From Trebouxia sp. TZW2008 (taxonomy: Eukaryota > Chlorophyta > Trebouxiophyceae > Trebouxiales > Trebouxiaceae), in the NCBI GenBank assembly GCA_002118135.1, contig BDIU01000245.1, forward strand, positions 48,547 to 112,546: a stretch of DNA of 64,000 bases, read 5' to 3'. This document shows, piece after piece, positions 12,111 to 23,799 of the stretch; within the stretch, counting starts at the first letter, position 1, and each line of letters opens with the position of its first letter. Below the pieces are notes generated by a model. The model was not told the DNA's origin. It made no database searches and saw nothing but the letters and a program-made list of their open reading frames with translations. Both the position numbers and the translations under genes were made by a program.

Positions 12111-12417
12111 GTGAGCCACAGTGGCTGGTCAAGCCTGGCACAGTTCGAAAGCATGCAGATGGAAGGCGGTGCTGCATCAGTGCAAGGTAAAACTTCAGTA
12201 ACCTCAAATAAAGCTCTAGACGCATGTGTGCTGTGCTGCAAACAGCATGTCTTGTTGCAAACAAGTCCATTGGACAAGCAACAGAACATCAGGTGTTTAC
12301 ACACGCGAGCTGTTTGCTGACACGTACAGAAGCCAATATAATGCAGCAACGTCTGCAACATTCAAGGGGACAAAGGCACACAAAAATTCTGGAGCAAAGA
12401 AGGTAGCGCAGGCCTGA
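12111..12417 (+). CDS. 3' end of an unrecognised + strand gene
   Basis: The last two exons join in phase. A segment ending at 12186 (FESMQMEGGAASVQ, donor CAAG|GTAAAAC; probable acceptor at about 12119) joins 12293-12417, which codes VYTRELFADTYRSQYNAAT and KGTKAHKNSGAKKVAQA and then TGA. The Lys-rich tail suggests a nucleic-acid-binding or nuclear protein, but nothing more can be said. Earlier exons between 11320 and 12110 were not identified. Confidence 0.4.
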
Positions 12418-14130
12418 AATGTACGCATGTCGAACAACATGGTTGCCAACAACTACTGGTGCACGGGGCTAACCCCACCCAAGCACAGCACACACAATAC
12501 AGAACATTCTAAAGTCTACGGCTGTGTGAGTCTCGGAACACAACACATCAAGCAGTGATCCATCAGTCTGTCTCAAGACCCACTGCGTCTCAGAACACAC
12601 AAATCTCTAGCTGTGCTGTTGTTCATCCTGATAGTAGCTGGCTGGCAGCCCTGCTCAAGTATAGAGGATGCATTTGAAAGCATGCAAAGAAAGTTTCTTG
12701 ATCTGGCATGTCATGTCTGTTCTGCTGAGGGCCCTGACAGCAAATGCAAACTGCTGCTTGGAGCGCATGACCCTTGCATGCCTTGTAGCTATCTAGTGTC
12801 AAATGTCTTGTCAGCTGACTGTCCCTGGCATCCTTGCTTTCCTGCAACCACAAGTGCCCAATTTCAAGAGGCTTAAGGAGCTTGAACAGAGGCAACTATG
12901 GCTAGATGCTGTCATTTGGTGAGCTTTCACACATTGTGTAACGACTCTGCTGTTCCAGTTGAGCAGGGCATTTTCTGCTCAAGCAAAACCTATGCATGTA
13001 ACAAGGCTATATTTCCGTCATTATACACAGCAACAGACTGTCTGCAAGAAGCAGTATGTACGGAATGCTTGAGCGTACAAGAGGACTGACACCATGACAA
13101 TGGCCAAGCCGCCACTGATAGCCACATGGCAAAAGACATTGTCACAGGTAACAAGCACATGAGGTGTTGTTCGTTGGTGTCCTGTGACGTAGATCGCAAG
13201 CAAATGTTAGTGAGAGGATCTAAGGGTGTCTGCAGCTGAGATCGTGCTGAAGCTGTCTGTGCTGTCTGCTGCGCGGCCGCTGTCGGTCACAAGCGATAAT
13301 GCACAAGCAGTAATTCCCAGGTGATGTTATGACTGTCTACCTGAAAGACACCAGATGAGGTGTTGTTTCAGGCCAACCCACCTGGTGCAGCTTCTGAAAG
13401 CTTATCAAAGAGAAGCCTCACTCCAGGGCGAAACGCTGATGCCACTGCATGGCTGCTTTCCATTCACACAAGGCACCTCTGCAACAGGGGAAAAGGTCAG
13501 AGTACAGAAAAATAAGAACAGTCACACAATACCTGCATCAAGAGAGGAAGATGAAGAGCATGAAGCAGAGGAACAGAAGTGTCAAGTGGGCCTCTGTCAA
13601 AACATGAAGAAAGCAAGACAGGTCAAGAAGACCTCTGTTTGGATGAGATGATGAAACAAAGGGTCTAGAAGCCCTGTGCTGAGGGAAGAAGGGGGAAGAG
13701 CAGCGCGGTGTGGCATGCTGACTGATGGCAAGACACACAAGCAAAGAAGTAGAAGAGAAGTGCAGTGTGGCGTACCAAGCCCATCAGCACTGACAACGCT
13801 ACAGCATATTCATGGAACACAGCCCAATAGTGCATGCACAACACAGCTGACACGACACAGCTAACCAAATTTCTCAAACAACATGGTGTCACTCTTGCTA
13901 CAACAGCATACAAAAGCCAGCAGTAACATTGGACAAGTGCAGCAGAGATTGCATTAGACACTTCATTACTAGGGAGGGGGCAGCACCTGAGCACACAGCT
14001 GTCATCGCTAGATAATGTACCATTACGAGGCACCTATCCAGGCAGCAGCACTGGCCTGGAGCAATATGCTTGCAGTAGACAAACAGGGACATGAGTCAAG
14101 GGAGCTTAACTTGATCATGAAGCCATAAAT
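12418..14130. other. No supported gene
   Basis: Open frames here (for example a Lys/Glu-rich one at 13355-13651) lack convincing splice sites, codon pattern or similarity. The sequence has the CpG-poor, TGCA-rich texture of introns in this window. A mirrored TGCTGAC/GTTGTC texture around 12900-13150 does not resolve into an element. It separates the + strand genes from the tail of gene A, so the two sets converge here. Confidence 0.5.
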
Positions 14131-14742
14131 GCTAAAGAGCCATTCAGAGGCACTGAACTGGCCTAGTGCAGTATGCAGTCAGCAGACAGAGACAGCAGAA
14201 CCAGGACAAGGGGGCTGCACCTGATGTTACAGCCATCGTGCCTTCTGAAATCAGTGCCACTGAAACTTGTCCGAGTGAAAAAGATCCAGACTGAAGTATG
14301 CAGTCAGCAGACAGAGACAGCATGACTAAGACAAGGGGTTGCACCTGATATTGCAGCCACGATTGTGTGATATTATGCCCAAAAAGGCTGAATTGATCTA
14401 GTGCAGTACGTCTCCAGCAGAACAAGACGTTTTTATCAAGACAAGGGGTTGCATCTGATGTTGCAGCCATCGTTGCTTGCTGATGAATTGGCGAGAGGCG
14501 CTGATATAGGCAACTTAACTGCCCTGCGGAAGGCGTCCAGCAGAACAAGACGGTGTGACTGAAGTTAGGTAAACTGCACCTGATATTGCATCCATGATTG
14601 CTAAGTAGAGGACCATTAAGGGGCTCTTATTCAGGTGACCCAAGTGGCCTGATGTTTGTGTCTGTGTATTGAAACATGAGTCAAGGTGAGGTTTACCTGA
14701 TCATGCAGCCATCATTGCTTGATAATGGACCACTGGAAGATC
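14130..14742 (-). repeat. About six degenerate copies of the 3' edge of gene A's last exon
   Basis: Downstream of the gene A stop (14743), units of about 100-130 bp repeat CTGATNTTGCAGCCATC(A/G)TTGC followed by GGCAACT(G/T)AACTGGCCT. They lie near 14150, 14225, 14350, 14455 and 14580, and merge with the true copy at 14700-14770. In these units the gene's final codons and 3' flank have been tandemly reiterated. Confidence 0.65.
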
Positions 14743-17364
14743 TTATACAGGCAACTGAACTGGCCTGCGATAGGCCTCCAGGCTGCCTCCTGTAGCTAAC
14801 ACCAACTTCTCCTCCAAATATTCTGCCCGCTTCTCTGGGCGTCCTTGCAAATATTTGGGAGCAATGACCAAGATGCCGTGTCTTGAAAGCATTCTTTGGC
14901 GGAAATGCTCGCGCCCTGTTGACCTGCAAAAGCCGCGGGGATCAGCATTAATGAGCATTGATTAGCATCTTCAGGCGAAATTGATCCCACCCTCTTGACC
15001 AGCATCAGCATGTGAAGTTAAATTAGAACTTTGCATTTCACATTTGAAAGTGCCTCCCCAACTGTACACTCATCAATTGATGGCAGCTGATGAGAAGCCC
15101 CCAACCGGATCGTACATCAAATCAAGGCTGACAGTTGTACACTGAACAAGCAATGACAGCTGGTGATAAGCCTTGTTATGCAGCAGAGCGTGTTGAACGC
15201 ATGCTCAACTTGACCACAGCATGGCAACAGGCTGCCCTGCACATTTGTGACGCCTCCCTGAGGATGCATGCATTCACATTTTGTTGATTGGTTATGAGAC
15301 AAGTGACAAATGCAGCTCAGCTGAGCTTACCCTGTCTGATTGCTGAGATGATTCTGCAGCCGAGTGAAAAGGATTGGCCTGTGTTCAGTTGTCTGTGGGT
15401 GAATGACAGCGTCCACCCAGTAGGGATCATGCACTAGGGCTGGGCCTGTATGCTGCAGCCGTAACCGTGACAAGGCGTCATGAAGCTGACCCTCCTGTTT
15501 GAAACTCGGCTGGCGTGCGCTGACTCGAGGCCCAGCAATGCGTTGCACCTCTGCCCCTAGCTTCAGCCAGGCTTGGTACTTTTCTTGGACCGTAACATCA
15601 GGACTGTTCCTCGGGGGCTGCAGGAAATCCAGCGCCTGGTATAGCTGAGCTGTGTTGGACTCGTACAACTTGAGCCTTGATGCTGTTGGTCCACGAATGT
15701 ACTTCAGCTGTCGTTGGAAGATGTCCTCTGTCAAACACCCCATGACAGCAAGACTCCACACTGTGTTAGACACATCCTGAGGGTAGCGTGTGCCACATCT
15801 ATCAAGTTGGGCAATCAGGTTTTGGAGGTCTTGGCGACTAGGTCTGAAGTCAAGCTCAGCGCATGCCAGCAAGAAGTTGCTGACTTGCTGAGCTGTTGGC
15901 TGCACTTCTCGAGAGGCGCTTTGGCAGAGGGTCAGCATCTTTTTCATCATGAGCGAAGCCAGCGCATCTGAGGGCTTGTGCTTGAGCCGGAACAAGGACC
16001 AGGCAAAGCTTGAAACGTTGAAGGCTGTAAGCTCTGATCCATGCATCTTCAGCCTTGCTTGGAAGGCGTCGCATAGCACATCTATGACATCGGCTGTGTG
16101 TGGAAGCGCTAATCTAGCCAAACTGAAGATCAGCCGAGAGAGCATTGAGCTCTCCAAGGATCCAGCGAACGACGGGTCTAGATGCTCCAGCATGACGTCC
16201 AGCAACTGCCCCTGGCACGGATCTATGCCAAGGTCCAAGCAGGCCAGAAAGACGCCTGAGTATGACTCGCCATTGGAGTTGTGTATGGCCTGTATGAAAC
16301 GCTGCGCCAACTGATCTACAACTCCAGGCATCAGAGTGTCTGGGTTGACTCCAAGCTTGGCAAATGACCAGAATATGTTTGATGCCTCTCTGCAACCACA
16401 GGTGGGGAGCACCGTTTGCAGTCTATGGAGCGTTCTGAGCAGAAACTGCTCAATTTCTGGCTCCAAAAGCGTCTGGGGACCTTTGTGACAGCGCTTAGCT
16501 GTTTCCCAAATCTTAGCAGCTCCGTTCAGAGCACCGCTGACATGCCCGGCTTTGTAGCCAGGCGCACTGAAGCTCTCGTCAACACGTTTGATGTAATGTT
16601 GCATGACAGCATGGAAGTCGGTGTATTTGACGGTTTCTACCGCTGCATTCCATTCCTGTACAAGATTGACTCTCTGTGGCACGCCAAACTCTGGCTCAGG
16701 CATGCTGGGGCCTGACAACAAGCTTCCATCCTGCAGAAAAGAGAAATGTATTCAGTTATAATCTGAGCCTGAAAGACACAAGTAGGCAGCATGCCAATGA
16801 AATGTCAGGCAATATGCATTTTGCAGGTCTGCTTTGTTGGTTTCTGGGTGGTTATACTGGAACTTATTGGTGTGATACAATGCTGTTGTTGTGGTTGTAG
16901 ATGGCTGATTGATGATTCAACATGCCTGATTCTGTACGGTGCCAATGTCTCCTTAGTGACTGCAGGAGACCAAAGTCATCAACCAGGTGACTGTAAGTGA
17001 CATGCTGACCTCGTGTAAGATGAGCTCTGAAGAAGCGTTTGCTTGCGCCGCATCGTCGCTGGAATAACGTGTCTTGATCTTGGTCCGTGCACTGCAAGCC
17101 GTAACCCAGAAGTGTCTGCTTACATCCTGCTGGTTTCAGGTGAACGCTACACGGTATAGTCTGACTTTACCTAGAAAAGTTGACATCAGACTCTCGGCGA
17201 GATGATATGGGGTGTTGCCGCCCAACTGATCCCCGAGTTCGCGCCGCATGAGGTGTTTGTGCGGGCGAGTTCACCGCTGACGGCTGACAGCGATGCCGAG
17301 CACAGGTGACCAAACGGGGCAGTGCCGAGACGGCTGGCTTCAGAGCGGTTGCGTTCACAATCAT
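14743..17364 (-). CDS. Gene A: OPR/FASTK-like repeat protein with C-terminal RAP domain
   Basis: Four exons join exactly in phase: 17364-17171, 17091-17010, 16730-15331 and 14923-14743, giving 618 residues and TAA. Residues 1-60 (M at 17364; Ala, Arg, Ser-rich, few acids) look like a chloroplast or mitochondrial transit peptide. Residues about 130-500 contain helical-pair repeats of the FASTK/OPR type, with signatures ASNIFWSFAKLGVNPD, NVSSFAWSLFRLKHKPSD, QVSNFLLACAELDFRP and DVSNTVWSLAVMG. The RAP domain is split by the last intron: YWVDAVIHPQTTEHRP in exon 3, then STGREHFRQRMLSRHGILV and IAPKYLQGRPEKRAEYLEEK in exon 4. Such proteins bind organelle transcripts for maturation, stability or translation; the target is unknown. 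The next gene upstream (B) is a paralogue in the same orientation. Confidence 0.88.
14945..15015 (-). repeat. Decayed copy of the RAP-domain last exon's 5' edge
   Basis: On the minus strand, GTCAAGAGGGTGGGATCAAT followed by TTCGCCTGAAGATGCT matches the start of the true exon (GTCAACAGGGCGCGAGCATT, TTCCGCCAAAGAATGCT at 14923). It lies just upstream, within the same intron. The frame is broken, so it is a relic of a junction duplication. Confidence 0.65.
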
Positions 17365-17490
17365 GGTTTTAATTGCCGGCTGTCGTAGCGACGTTTGGGC
17401 GGAGCAAAGCGTGTCGACAGTTCACAACAGCTTGCGTGCTGATACGCAGGCTGGTTTCGGAGCAGCTAAATATCGCGTCATTCAGTAGGT
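17150..17490 (-). promoter_or_regulatory. CpG-dense 5' end of gene A
   Basis: CG dinucleotides are concentrated from the first exon (17171-17364) to about 17490 (GCCGGCTGTCGTAGCGACG, GCGTGTCGACAG), against CpG-poor flanks. The start codon at 17364 lies inside. This fits an unmethylated promoter island. Judged by eye. Confidence 0.5.
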
Positions 17491-19095
17491 GCAGTTGGCT
17501 TTGAGGCTTTTCACTGCAGCATCCACAGCATGGAACGACTTGTGAAAATCATGCTGAAGACCAAAATGACGACAGATGGAGTTTGCGCTGTCTGACGACA
17601 AGACAAGGGCATCATGTCGCTGCAACTTGTTGAAGCTATTTGCTTACTGGGCAGCATTGTCAAGAAGATCGGCTCTCATGCAAATGATGCCACACATGGC
17701 AAACCCTTTTGACAAATGCCCTCAGGGATGAGATCAACCACGAGTTGTCCAAATCAGCAGCAGTACAATCACGAGAACAGGGAGCGCCATGAGATGTGGT
17801 TGCAAACAGTCCAATCACATTGCTTGTTTGCACAGACAATGCTGAACGGTACTGAGTCTCGCTCTGACAGCCAATGCAATCTTGAGACCAGCTTTGTACG
17901 CATGTGACCAACGGGGCTTAATGATGATGACATTGCAATGCGGATTGAAAACAGTTGCCTATAGTTCAAACATTTGGCGCAGTGTTGGAATGCAATCAAG
18001 TCAGACAATTGCTCACAAATCTGCCATGCTGCGAACTGCCATGTCAGTGCTGTCTACACTGAGAACACACACGCGTCTGCCCTCAGCCCCTGTTGCAAAC
18101 TGACCTTGCTGACTGTCAACAGTTTTCAATCATTCACTTGATGCCATCATGAGATATTGCTAGAGGGCCTGCATGATAAAAGGCATCATTTGACGGCCTG
18201 TGAGAAGCTGTAATGCCAAGGCAAAAGTACAGAATGCAACACTTTGCAGATGATTGTGCCCAAAAGGCAGTGCAGGCTGAAAGAAGATGATGCAGTGCAA
18301 CAGAACAACAGCCATCCTTGGCAAACTCTGCGCACAAAATCATGAACAGTGCAAGCTGCCATACAATGCAACAGGCAACAGAACATGAAGTAAGCGTTCA
18401 GGACATGCTGGGGGCGCTCCAAAAGGGCTCGCCCAATAGCAAGTCACAAAAGGCCAGAAGATGCAAAAGATTGCAAGAAGCCCCTGAGGCAGGAAAATTG
18501 GTCTCTTCAAAGATGCAATGGAAAGCGACTTGGCCGAAAAATCAAGACCTGCGTTGCTGTTGGCAGCGGATGATAGGGATGATGTGACATGCAAGGGTTT
18601 AGGGTTTAACCCTACAAGGTGTATCAACTGCAAATTCACCTGCTTCTGCAATTTGGCCCAGTCCATCAGTTTGCTCGACAAAGACGGAACTCGACAGGAC
18701 AATGATCTCACAGGGCTGAGGCTTCACAGGACTAGCACTTGATGGGCTTGTTACAACGTGGCAGAATCTGGTGAGCTTGGCTGGGGTGTGACTCTTCATC
18801 ATGCAGTTGCAGCTGCTGTTAACGCCTTTAGTATACATGTGCCTGCACAGTCAGCACTGCGTTGTCAGCAATGGACGACCAGCCAAGCAAAATCGGCATT
18901 GCACTGTTAGAAACAACATGTCCACAACAACTGCAGCAGTGTTGCACAGGATGGCAATGCCTGACACACACAAATAATAGTAATAATAACAATTACATGC
19001 TCCAGCATATACTGCTAGGTATGTGTGGCACAAGTCCTATCTCGCCAGGCAGGCTTGTCTTGTCTTGCATAAATGAGGCACCACAAGCTCAATGA
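17490..19095. other. Intergenic stretch without a supported gene
   Basis: No exon with family similarity or coherent splice phase was found between the start of gene A and the end region of gene B. Only short spurious frames occur. It contains the telomere-type motif at 18595 and ends in a pentanucleotide array. Confidence 0.5.
18595..18614. repeat. Interstitial TTTAGGG-type motif
   Basis: GGGTTTAGGGTTTAACCCTA combines two plant/algal-type telomere units with an inverted half unit. A shorter similar motif (TAGGGTTTAGGGT) is at 52701-52713 inside an intron of gene E. The arrays are too short to be a former telomere; they could be telo-box-like sites or chance. Confidence 0.5.
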
Positions 19096-19100
19096 TAGGT

Positions 19101-19197
19101 CTGTGCTGAGCTGTGCTGTGCTGTGCTGTGCTGAGCTGTGCTGTGCTGTGCTGTGCTGTGCTGTGCTGTGCTGTGCTGTGCTGTGCTGTGCTGTGCT
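19101..19197. repeat. Pentanucleotide microsatellite (CTGTG)n
   Basis: About 19 near-perfect CTGTG units, with two CTGAG variants near its start. It creates open reading frames on both strands (repetitive Cys/Ala/Val/Leu and Ser/Thr/Ala/Gln/His) that are artefacts of the repeat. Confidence 0.95.
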
Positions 19198-19239
19198 TGC
19201 CCACCAACAACTAAGCCAGGCGTTTGCAGACAAGTAGCA

Positions 19240-19600
19240 CAAGCTGCTGGAGAGCTTTGGATGAGGGCGTACCTACAACTGCTAAGGCGGATGTCTGCAG
19301 GCAAAGCAGCAAACGCTGCTGAATATGAAGACGCAACTACTAGTGACATGAAGATGCTACTGTACCTGCAGCGAGGCACTCTGTGGCGCCACAGCAGCCT
19401 CAACATGGTAAGAGTCCAAAAGACCCTTGAGCAATCAAAGTCACAAAATTGCAGGACATGAAGATGAGATTGTGCCTGTCCTTATGCCACAGAATGTCCA
19501 CAGACACTGAACAATGCTGAAAAGGTGCAGATGTGAAGATGTGACTGTACCTGCAGCGGTTAAGGCGGATCTTTGCAGGCAAGCAGCGAAGGCTGCTAGA
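19240..19600 (-). repeat. Copy of the 3' edge of gene B's last exon, downstream of it
   Basis: The block CTGCAGCG....CTAAGGCGGAT(G/C)T(T/C)TGCAGGCAA and GTGGCGCCACAGCAG.CTC.ACA.GGTAA occurs at about 19270-19412 and again at 19545-19645, where it overlaps the true exon end (stop at 19596). The gene's 3' end and flank have been duplicated in tandem. Confidence 0.7.
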
Positions 19601-22600
19601 GACGGGTCGGGTCCAGCTGTGGCGCCACAGCAGGCTCGACACGGTAAGCGTCCCAATTTGACCCCATAGCGGAGTCAAGATGTACCTTCAGATACTCTGG
19701 CGGCCCGATTGCAACACTGAATGGGATGTGAACAACTTTGCCTGCTCTTGCCAGCAACTCTTCCCGGAAAGTGTTCTTTCCTGTAGCCCTGCACATTGCA
19801 ACATTGGCTAAAAGTTTGCAATATGTTGCTGTTGCAACATTAAATGTGATTTGAACAACTTTGCCAGCTCTTGACAGCAGCTATAGTCGGAAGGTGTTCT
19901 TTCCTGTGTGTCTGCACACCACAACATTGGCTGAGATTGTGGCAAGTGTCACTGTTGAAACACTGTCATAAGACTTTGTGAGACAAGGACAGTGCCTGCT
20001 CTTGACAGCAGCTACAGCCGGAAGGTGCTCTTCCCTCTAGCCCTGCACATCACAACATTCGCTAAAGTGTGCAATATGTTGCAACATTCAATGTGATGTG
20101 AACAACTTTGCCTGCTCTTGACAGCAGCTATAGCCGGAAGGTGATTTTCCTGTGGACCTGCAAACCAGTGTGTTAGCTAAGTCAGGTTTCAACTTCTGCA
20201 ACTGCCATGTGCAACTGCCATGCGCATCTGCCATACGCCAATGCAAATGTATGATTGTGCAAATGCAAGTGATGACTGACTGCTCGTAAGCATGCGAACT
20301 TGATGGACGCTGACAGCCTCAAAATTTTAGCAGCATCTAGGTTAGGCTACATAGTCAAGGTGAAAGCAATTAGGCGCACAAGTTTCAGGACTGCTAAATT
20401 GTCCCATGGGGAAGCTGAAGCTGCTGCAAGTTTGTGAATGCTCTTTGCAATGAAGAGTGACATGCGTACAGGTGACCACACAACATGGGTTGATGCCTGA
20501 GTCAACTTGTCAGACATGGGCTGATACCTGAGTCAACTTGTCAGACATGGGTTGATGCCTGAGTCAACTTGTCAGAATATTTACTTTGTGATGCAGACTA
20601 ACATGCACACATGTGAGGACTGACATGCAGACATGCAGACATGCAGACATGCAGACATGCAGACATGTGAGGAAAACATGGCACAATCATGCAGCTTCAG
20701 TCACACCTGTCACTTTGGTTTATGAAGTAAACATATGCCTGAGACGGTAGCAAGCGGGGTGTCAAGGCACACTCAGCACTGCAGACTTACATTCATATGT
20801 TTGCGCCAAAACTTGGCGCAATGATGCAGCTTCAGTCACACCTGTCACTTTGGTTGATGGAACAGCCATATGCCTGAGACAGGAGCAATGGGCTGTTGAG
20901 GCACACTTAACAATGCAGACCAACATGCAGATGTGTGAGCAAAAGCATGGCACAAAGATGCAGGTTGGGTCGTACCTGTCACTTTGGTTGATGAAGTAGT
21001 CATACGACTGAGACAAGAGCAAGGGAGGTGCTCCGGTACGCTGCGGCACAACCACAGCGTCCACCCAGTACGCCTCGTTGATTTCAACTTGCATTTTGAA
21101 CTGCACCTCAAGCTCAGTCAACACCGTTTTCAACTGCTGTACATTCTGAAACCCGCTTTTGCGGCTGATGGGCGGCCCATAGGCCTGTATGCGGGCCTGC
21201 AATTGACGCCACTCCTCCTGCTGTTGCTGATCTGCATCTGACTTTGGCTGTAGCCACTTGAGCGCCAGATGCAATTGGTTGAGACCTATCTGATGCAGCC
21301 CTCTCCCAATGGACACTTGCTGCATGCTGTCCAGAAGCTCAGTGAACCTGCTGAATGTCAAAATGCCCATTGCAGCTAAACTCCAGGAGGTGTTAGCCAC
21401 TTCTTGTTGCTTCAGCGGCTTCTTGGCGAACAAGTTGCCCAACAGAACGTTGACGTCTTCCTCGGCCAGTGTGACACGATGTACAGCGCAGGCAAACATG
21501 TAGTTGCTGATGCTCTGTGGCGGCTGTGGAATGTTGAGGCAAAACTCAACTAGTCTCCTGGTCATGGCGGCTGACAGCTGCAGTGAAGGCAAGTGTTTGA
21601 GCCTTGCTAGGGACCATGCAAAGTTGGAGACATGGAAAGAGCGCAGACGGGGGTCAGGATCTTCTTGCAGCTTGACAAGGGACGCGTTGCAAAGGTGGGT
21701 CAGTGCTGCAGACACCGCCTTGTTGCGTGGCAACTTGGCCCAAGTGTGGACTGTCTTGACCAGCGCGCTGATAGTCATCTTGGAAGCAAAGTCAGCGTCT
21801 ATCCGCAGGGCCATGGTATCGAGCAGGCGGCCCTCGCAGGGATTCAAGCGCAGCACTGCGCACGCTGAGAGGATGTTGGTGTATGACTGAACCGTGCTTG
21901 AGCCGATGTCCTTCATGTAGTCCTCTACTAATTTGTCCACGACATCAGGCGCTGCAAACTTTGGGTTGTACTGCATCTGCTCAAAGGCTAAGAATAGGTT
22001 GCTGACATGTTGGGTTGTAGCGCCTGGTAACACTGTCCGCAGCCTCTTAAGGTTCTTGTGCAGGAACTGACAAAGCTCTGGAGTGAGGGAAGGTTTGCGG
22101 GAGCTGCGGCTGTACCCTGCGGTCTCAAAGATCTGTCCAGTTCCATATATCACCGAAACAATGTGTCTGCACTCAATATCCTGCGCTGCCTCAAGAATCT
22201 CCTCCACACGCTTCATGTACACTGGGATGATCTCAGTGAAGTCTACGTTCTTGACGGCTGCGCATGCAGACCTGAACTCCCCAATGACTTGGGCCTGCAG
22301 AGACTTCTGCTTGTACGGTCGGGGTTTTTCTTTTAACTCAGCTGAGGCTGTCTGCTGTCGCTGAACAGTGTGAGGAATCACTGGTGCGACTGAGCCCTGT
22401 TGTGGACCACCATTTGAAGGCGCTGCTGGGACTGAATTCTGTTGCGCTGCAGCATCTGGTACCGCTGCTGAGGCTATGTCTTGTGGCTTGACAGCATCAG
22501 AGACGGCTGCTGCGACTGCGGCCTCTTGCTGGACAGTGTTAGCAACTGCTGCTGCAACTTTAGCCTCTGGCTGGACAGTGTCAGCAACTGCTGCTATGAC

Positions 22601-23681
22601 TGCGTCCAGCTCCGGAACAGGATCTGAAACCGCTGCTGAGGCTGTGTCCTGTGGCTTGACAGCATCAGAGGCTGCTGCTGACGCCGCATCTTGTTGCTGA
22701 ACATCATCAACAATCGCTGCTAAGACTGAGTCCAGTTGCTCAACAGCTTCAGAGACCGTTGCTGAGGCTGTGTCTTGTTGCTGAACACTGTCAGTTACTC
22801 CAGCTGACGCTGCTTCCTCTGAAGCAACGCCAAACTTTGATCCCTCTGCTGACACTGCGTCCTGCAAGACCACAGCAAGCTTTGAGTCCGTTGCCGAAAC
22901 TGCATGTTATGAGGCCACAGCAAACTTTGGCGGCGGTGCAACACTTGCCAAACAACTTCAGAGCATCAGAAGAAGCGGCTGTGTTTACTATAGCCTGTGC
23001 AAAATAGCGCAGCATGTGCATCAGACTATGTGTGAGCTGTGTCACAGATGCTGTTAGGCTCTGGTGGCTATTGAGCCTCAAAAGATTGGCCACTGAGCCT
23101 CAAATATCTTCAAAGCAAGCCTGCAGGTTATAAGTCACAAAGAGCTGATGTCACCTGAGGACCTATTGCACTGCCAATACCATTGCCATTGCTTTGTGGC
23201 TGCTCTTGATTTGCACTCAAAGGTGACACCTGCTCAGGAGAGACAGGTTGCTCTTCGTTCACACTTGCAGATGGCCCCTGCGTAAAAGGAACAACTTGAG
23301 CTCAGCAATCTACAAAGGCAGTGTGACAGGAGCGAGCAACGTCGTGGCGCGGGAAAGTGCAAGATGAACTGACCTGCTGTGGAACCGGCACTTCGATGAC
23401 CAGAGTCTGTATTGGCGTGTCGCCCTCCTTTGCGCCGCCAGCAAGGTCCGAACTGTCTTGTGACCTGCGAGAACAGACCGGGCTCAGGTTGACGCTTTTG
23501 CCGCAGTCGAAAGCATGTGAGACGACGATGAACGAGCTTACTCGCTGCTGGCCGCACAAGTACGACGGGGCCGCAGACTAGAGACACGCCTGGGCCTCAA
23601 GCCGTGTTGACTGTGCAGTGTTCTGAGGCATGGCGCAGGTGTGACAATTGAGGTCTTGCCGACAAGCATACTAGGGCGCAT
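19596..23681 (-). CDS. Gene B: OPR/FASTK-like RAP protein, paralogue of gene A
   Basis: Five exons join exactly: 23681-23542, 23464-23374, 23277-23230, 22861-20976 and 19788-19596, giving 785 residues and TAG. The start MRPSMLVGKTSIVTP is followed by an Arg/Ser-rich transit-peptide-like stretch. Residues about 94-275 are a low-complexity region of imperfect Gln/Ala/Val/Ser/Asp repeats (QQDTASA, VKPQDTASAAVSD). The OPR/FASTK-like repeats follow, with ATTQHVSNLFLAFEQMQYNP, HVSNFAWSLARLKHLPS, SISNYMFACAVHRVTL and EVANTSWSLAAMGIL. The RAP domain is split: YWVDAVVVPQRTGAPPLLL in exon 4, then ATGKNTFREELLARAGKVV in exon 5. The split point matches gene A, showing common origin by tandem duplication. 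Predicted role: organelle RNA binding; the target cannot be inferred. Confidence 0.88.
19789..20165 (-). repeat. Three further copies of gene B's last-exon 5' edge with acceptor
   Basis: The true exon start (19788) is preceded in the intron by copies at about 19850-19925, 19985-20060 and 20105-20165. Each reads, on the + strand, (C/A)TTTGCC(T/A)GCTCTTG(A)CAGCAGCTA, GCCGGAAGGTG.TCTT and then a pyrimidine tract with CCTGCA. On the minus strand each is an acceptor followed by a diverged RAP-exon start. Confidence 0.8.
20483..20667. repeat. 31-bp tandem repeat (x3) and 8-bp ACATGCAG repeat
   Basis: Three units of a 31-bp repeat (ACATGGGTTGATGCCTGAGT then CAACTTGTCAG) span about 20483-20575. A run of ACATGCAG units spans about 20623-20667. 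Both lie in the last intron of gene B. Confidence 0.9.
20690..20975 (-). repeat. Two extra copies of gene B exon-4 3' edge with donor
   Basis: The exon end at 20976 (codons for YFINQSD, donor ACAG|GTACGACC) is copied at about 20828-20890 and 20698-20760. Each copy carries TCAC(A)CCTGTCACTTTGGTT(G/T)ATG, the minus-strand donor plus the last codons, and the following TGCCTGAGAC block. The reading frame runs on into these copies because the donor is read through. Confidence 0.85.
22440..22861 (-). repeat. Low-complexity Gln/Ala/Val repeat region inside gene B
   Basis: Degenerate units of roughly 75-110 bp on the coding strand encode QQQDTASATVSEAVEQLDS, QQQDAASAAASDAVKPQD and similar. It starts at the exon-4 acceptor and separates the transit region from the RNA-binding repeats. 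It is probably a flexible linker. Upstream of the acceptor (22880-22960) further GCCACAGCAAACTTTG-type copies mark junction duplication here too. Confidence 0.75.
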
Positions 23682-23790
23682 TGTTCCAGTTCGTGACAAG
23701 CCTGCGAAAGCGGTCATGATGCAGCTGCAAAATTTGCCAGCAGTATGTGGCGTCGGTTGACACGCAGATTACAACGAGGCCGCTTTGATC
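23220..23790 (-). promoter_or_regulatory. CpG-dense 5' end of gene B
   Basis: CG-rich from the second exon to beyond the start codon (23681), for example TCGTGGCGCGGG, TGTCGCCCTCCTTTGCGCCG and GCGGTTCCGG-type strings. The flanks are CpG-poor. This supports the start choice at 23681. Confidence 0.5.
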
Positions 23791-23799
23791 GTTGCGGCT

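Noticed and set aside
13355..13651. 98-residue Lys/Glu-rich + strand frame
   Set aside because: The composition comes from purine-rich sequence; there are no splice sites or neighbours that would place it in a gene.
19015..19461. Cys/Ala/Val-rich and Ser/Thr/Ala/Gln/His-rich frames on both strands
   Set aside because: Pure artefact of the CTGTG microsatellite.
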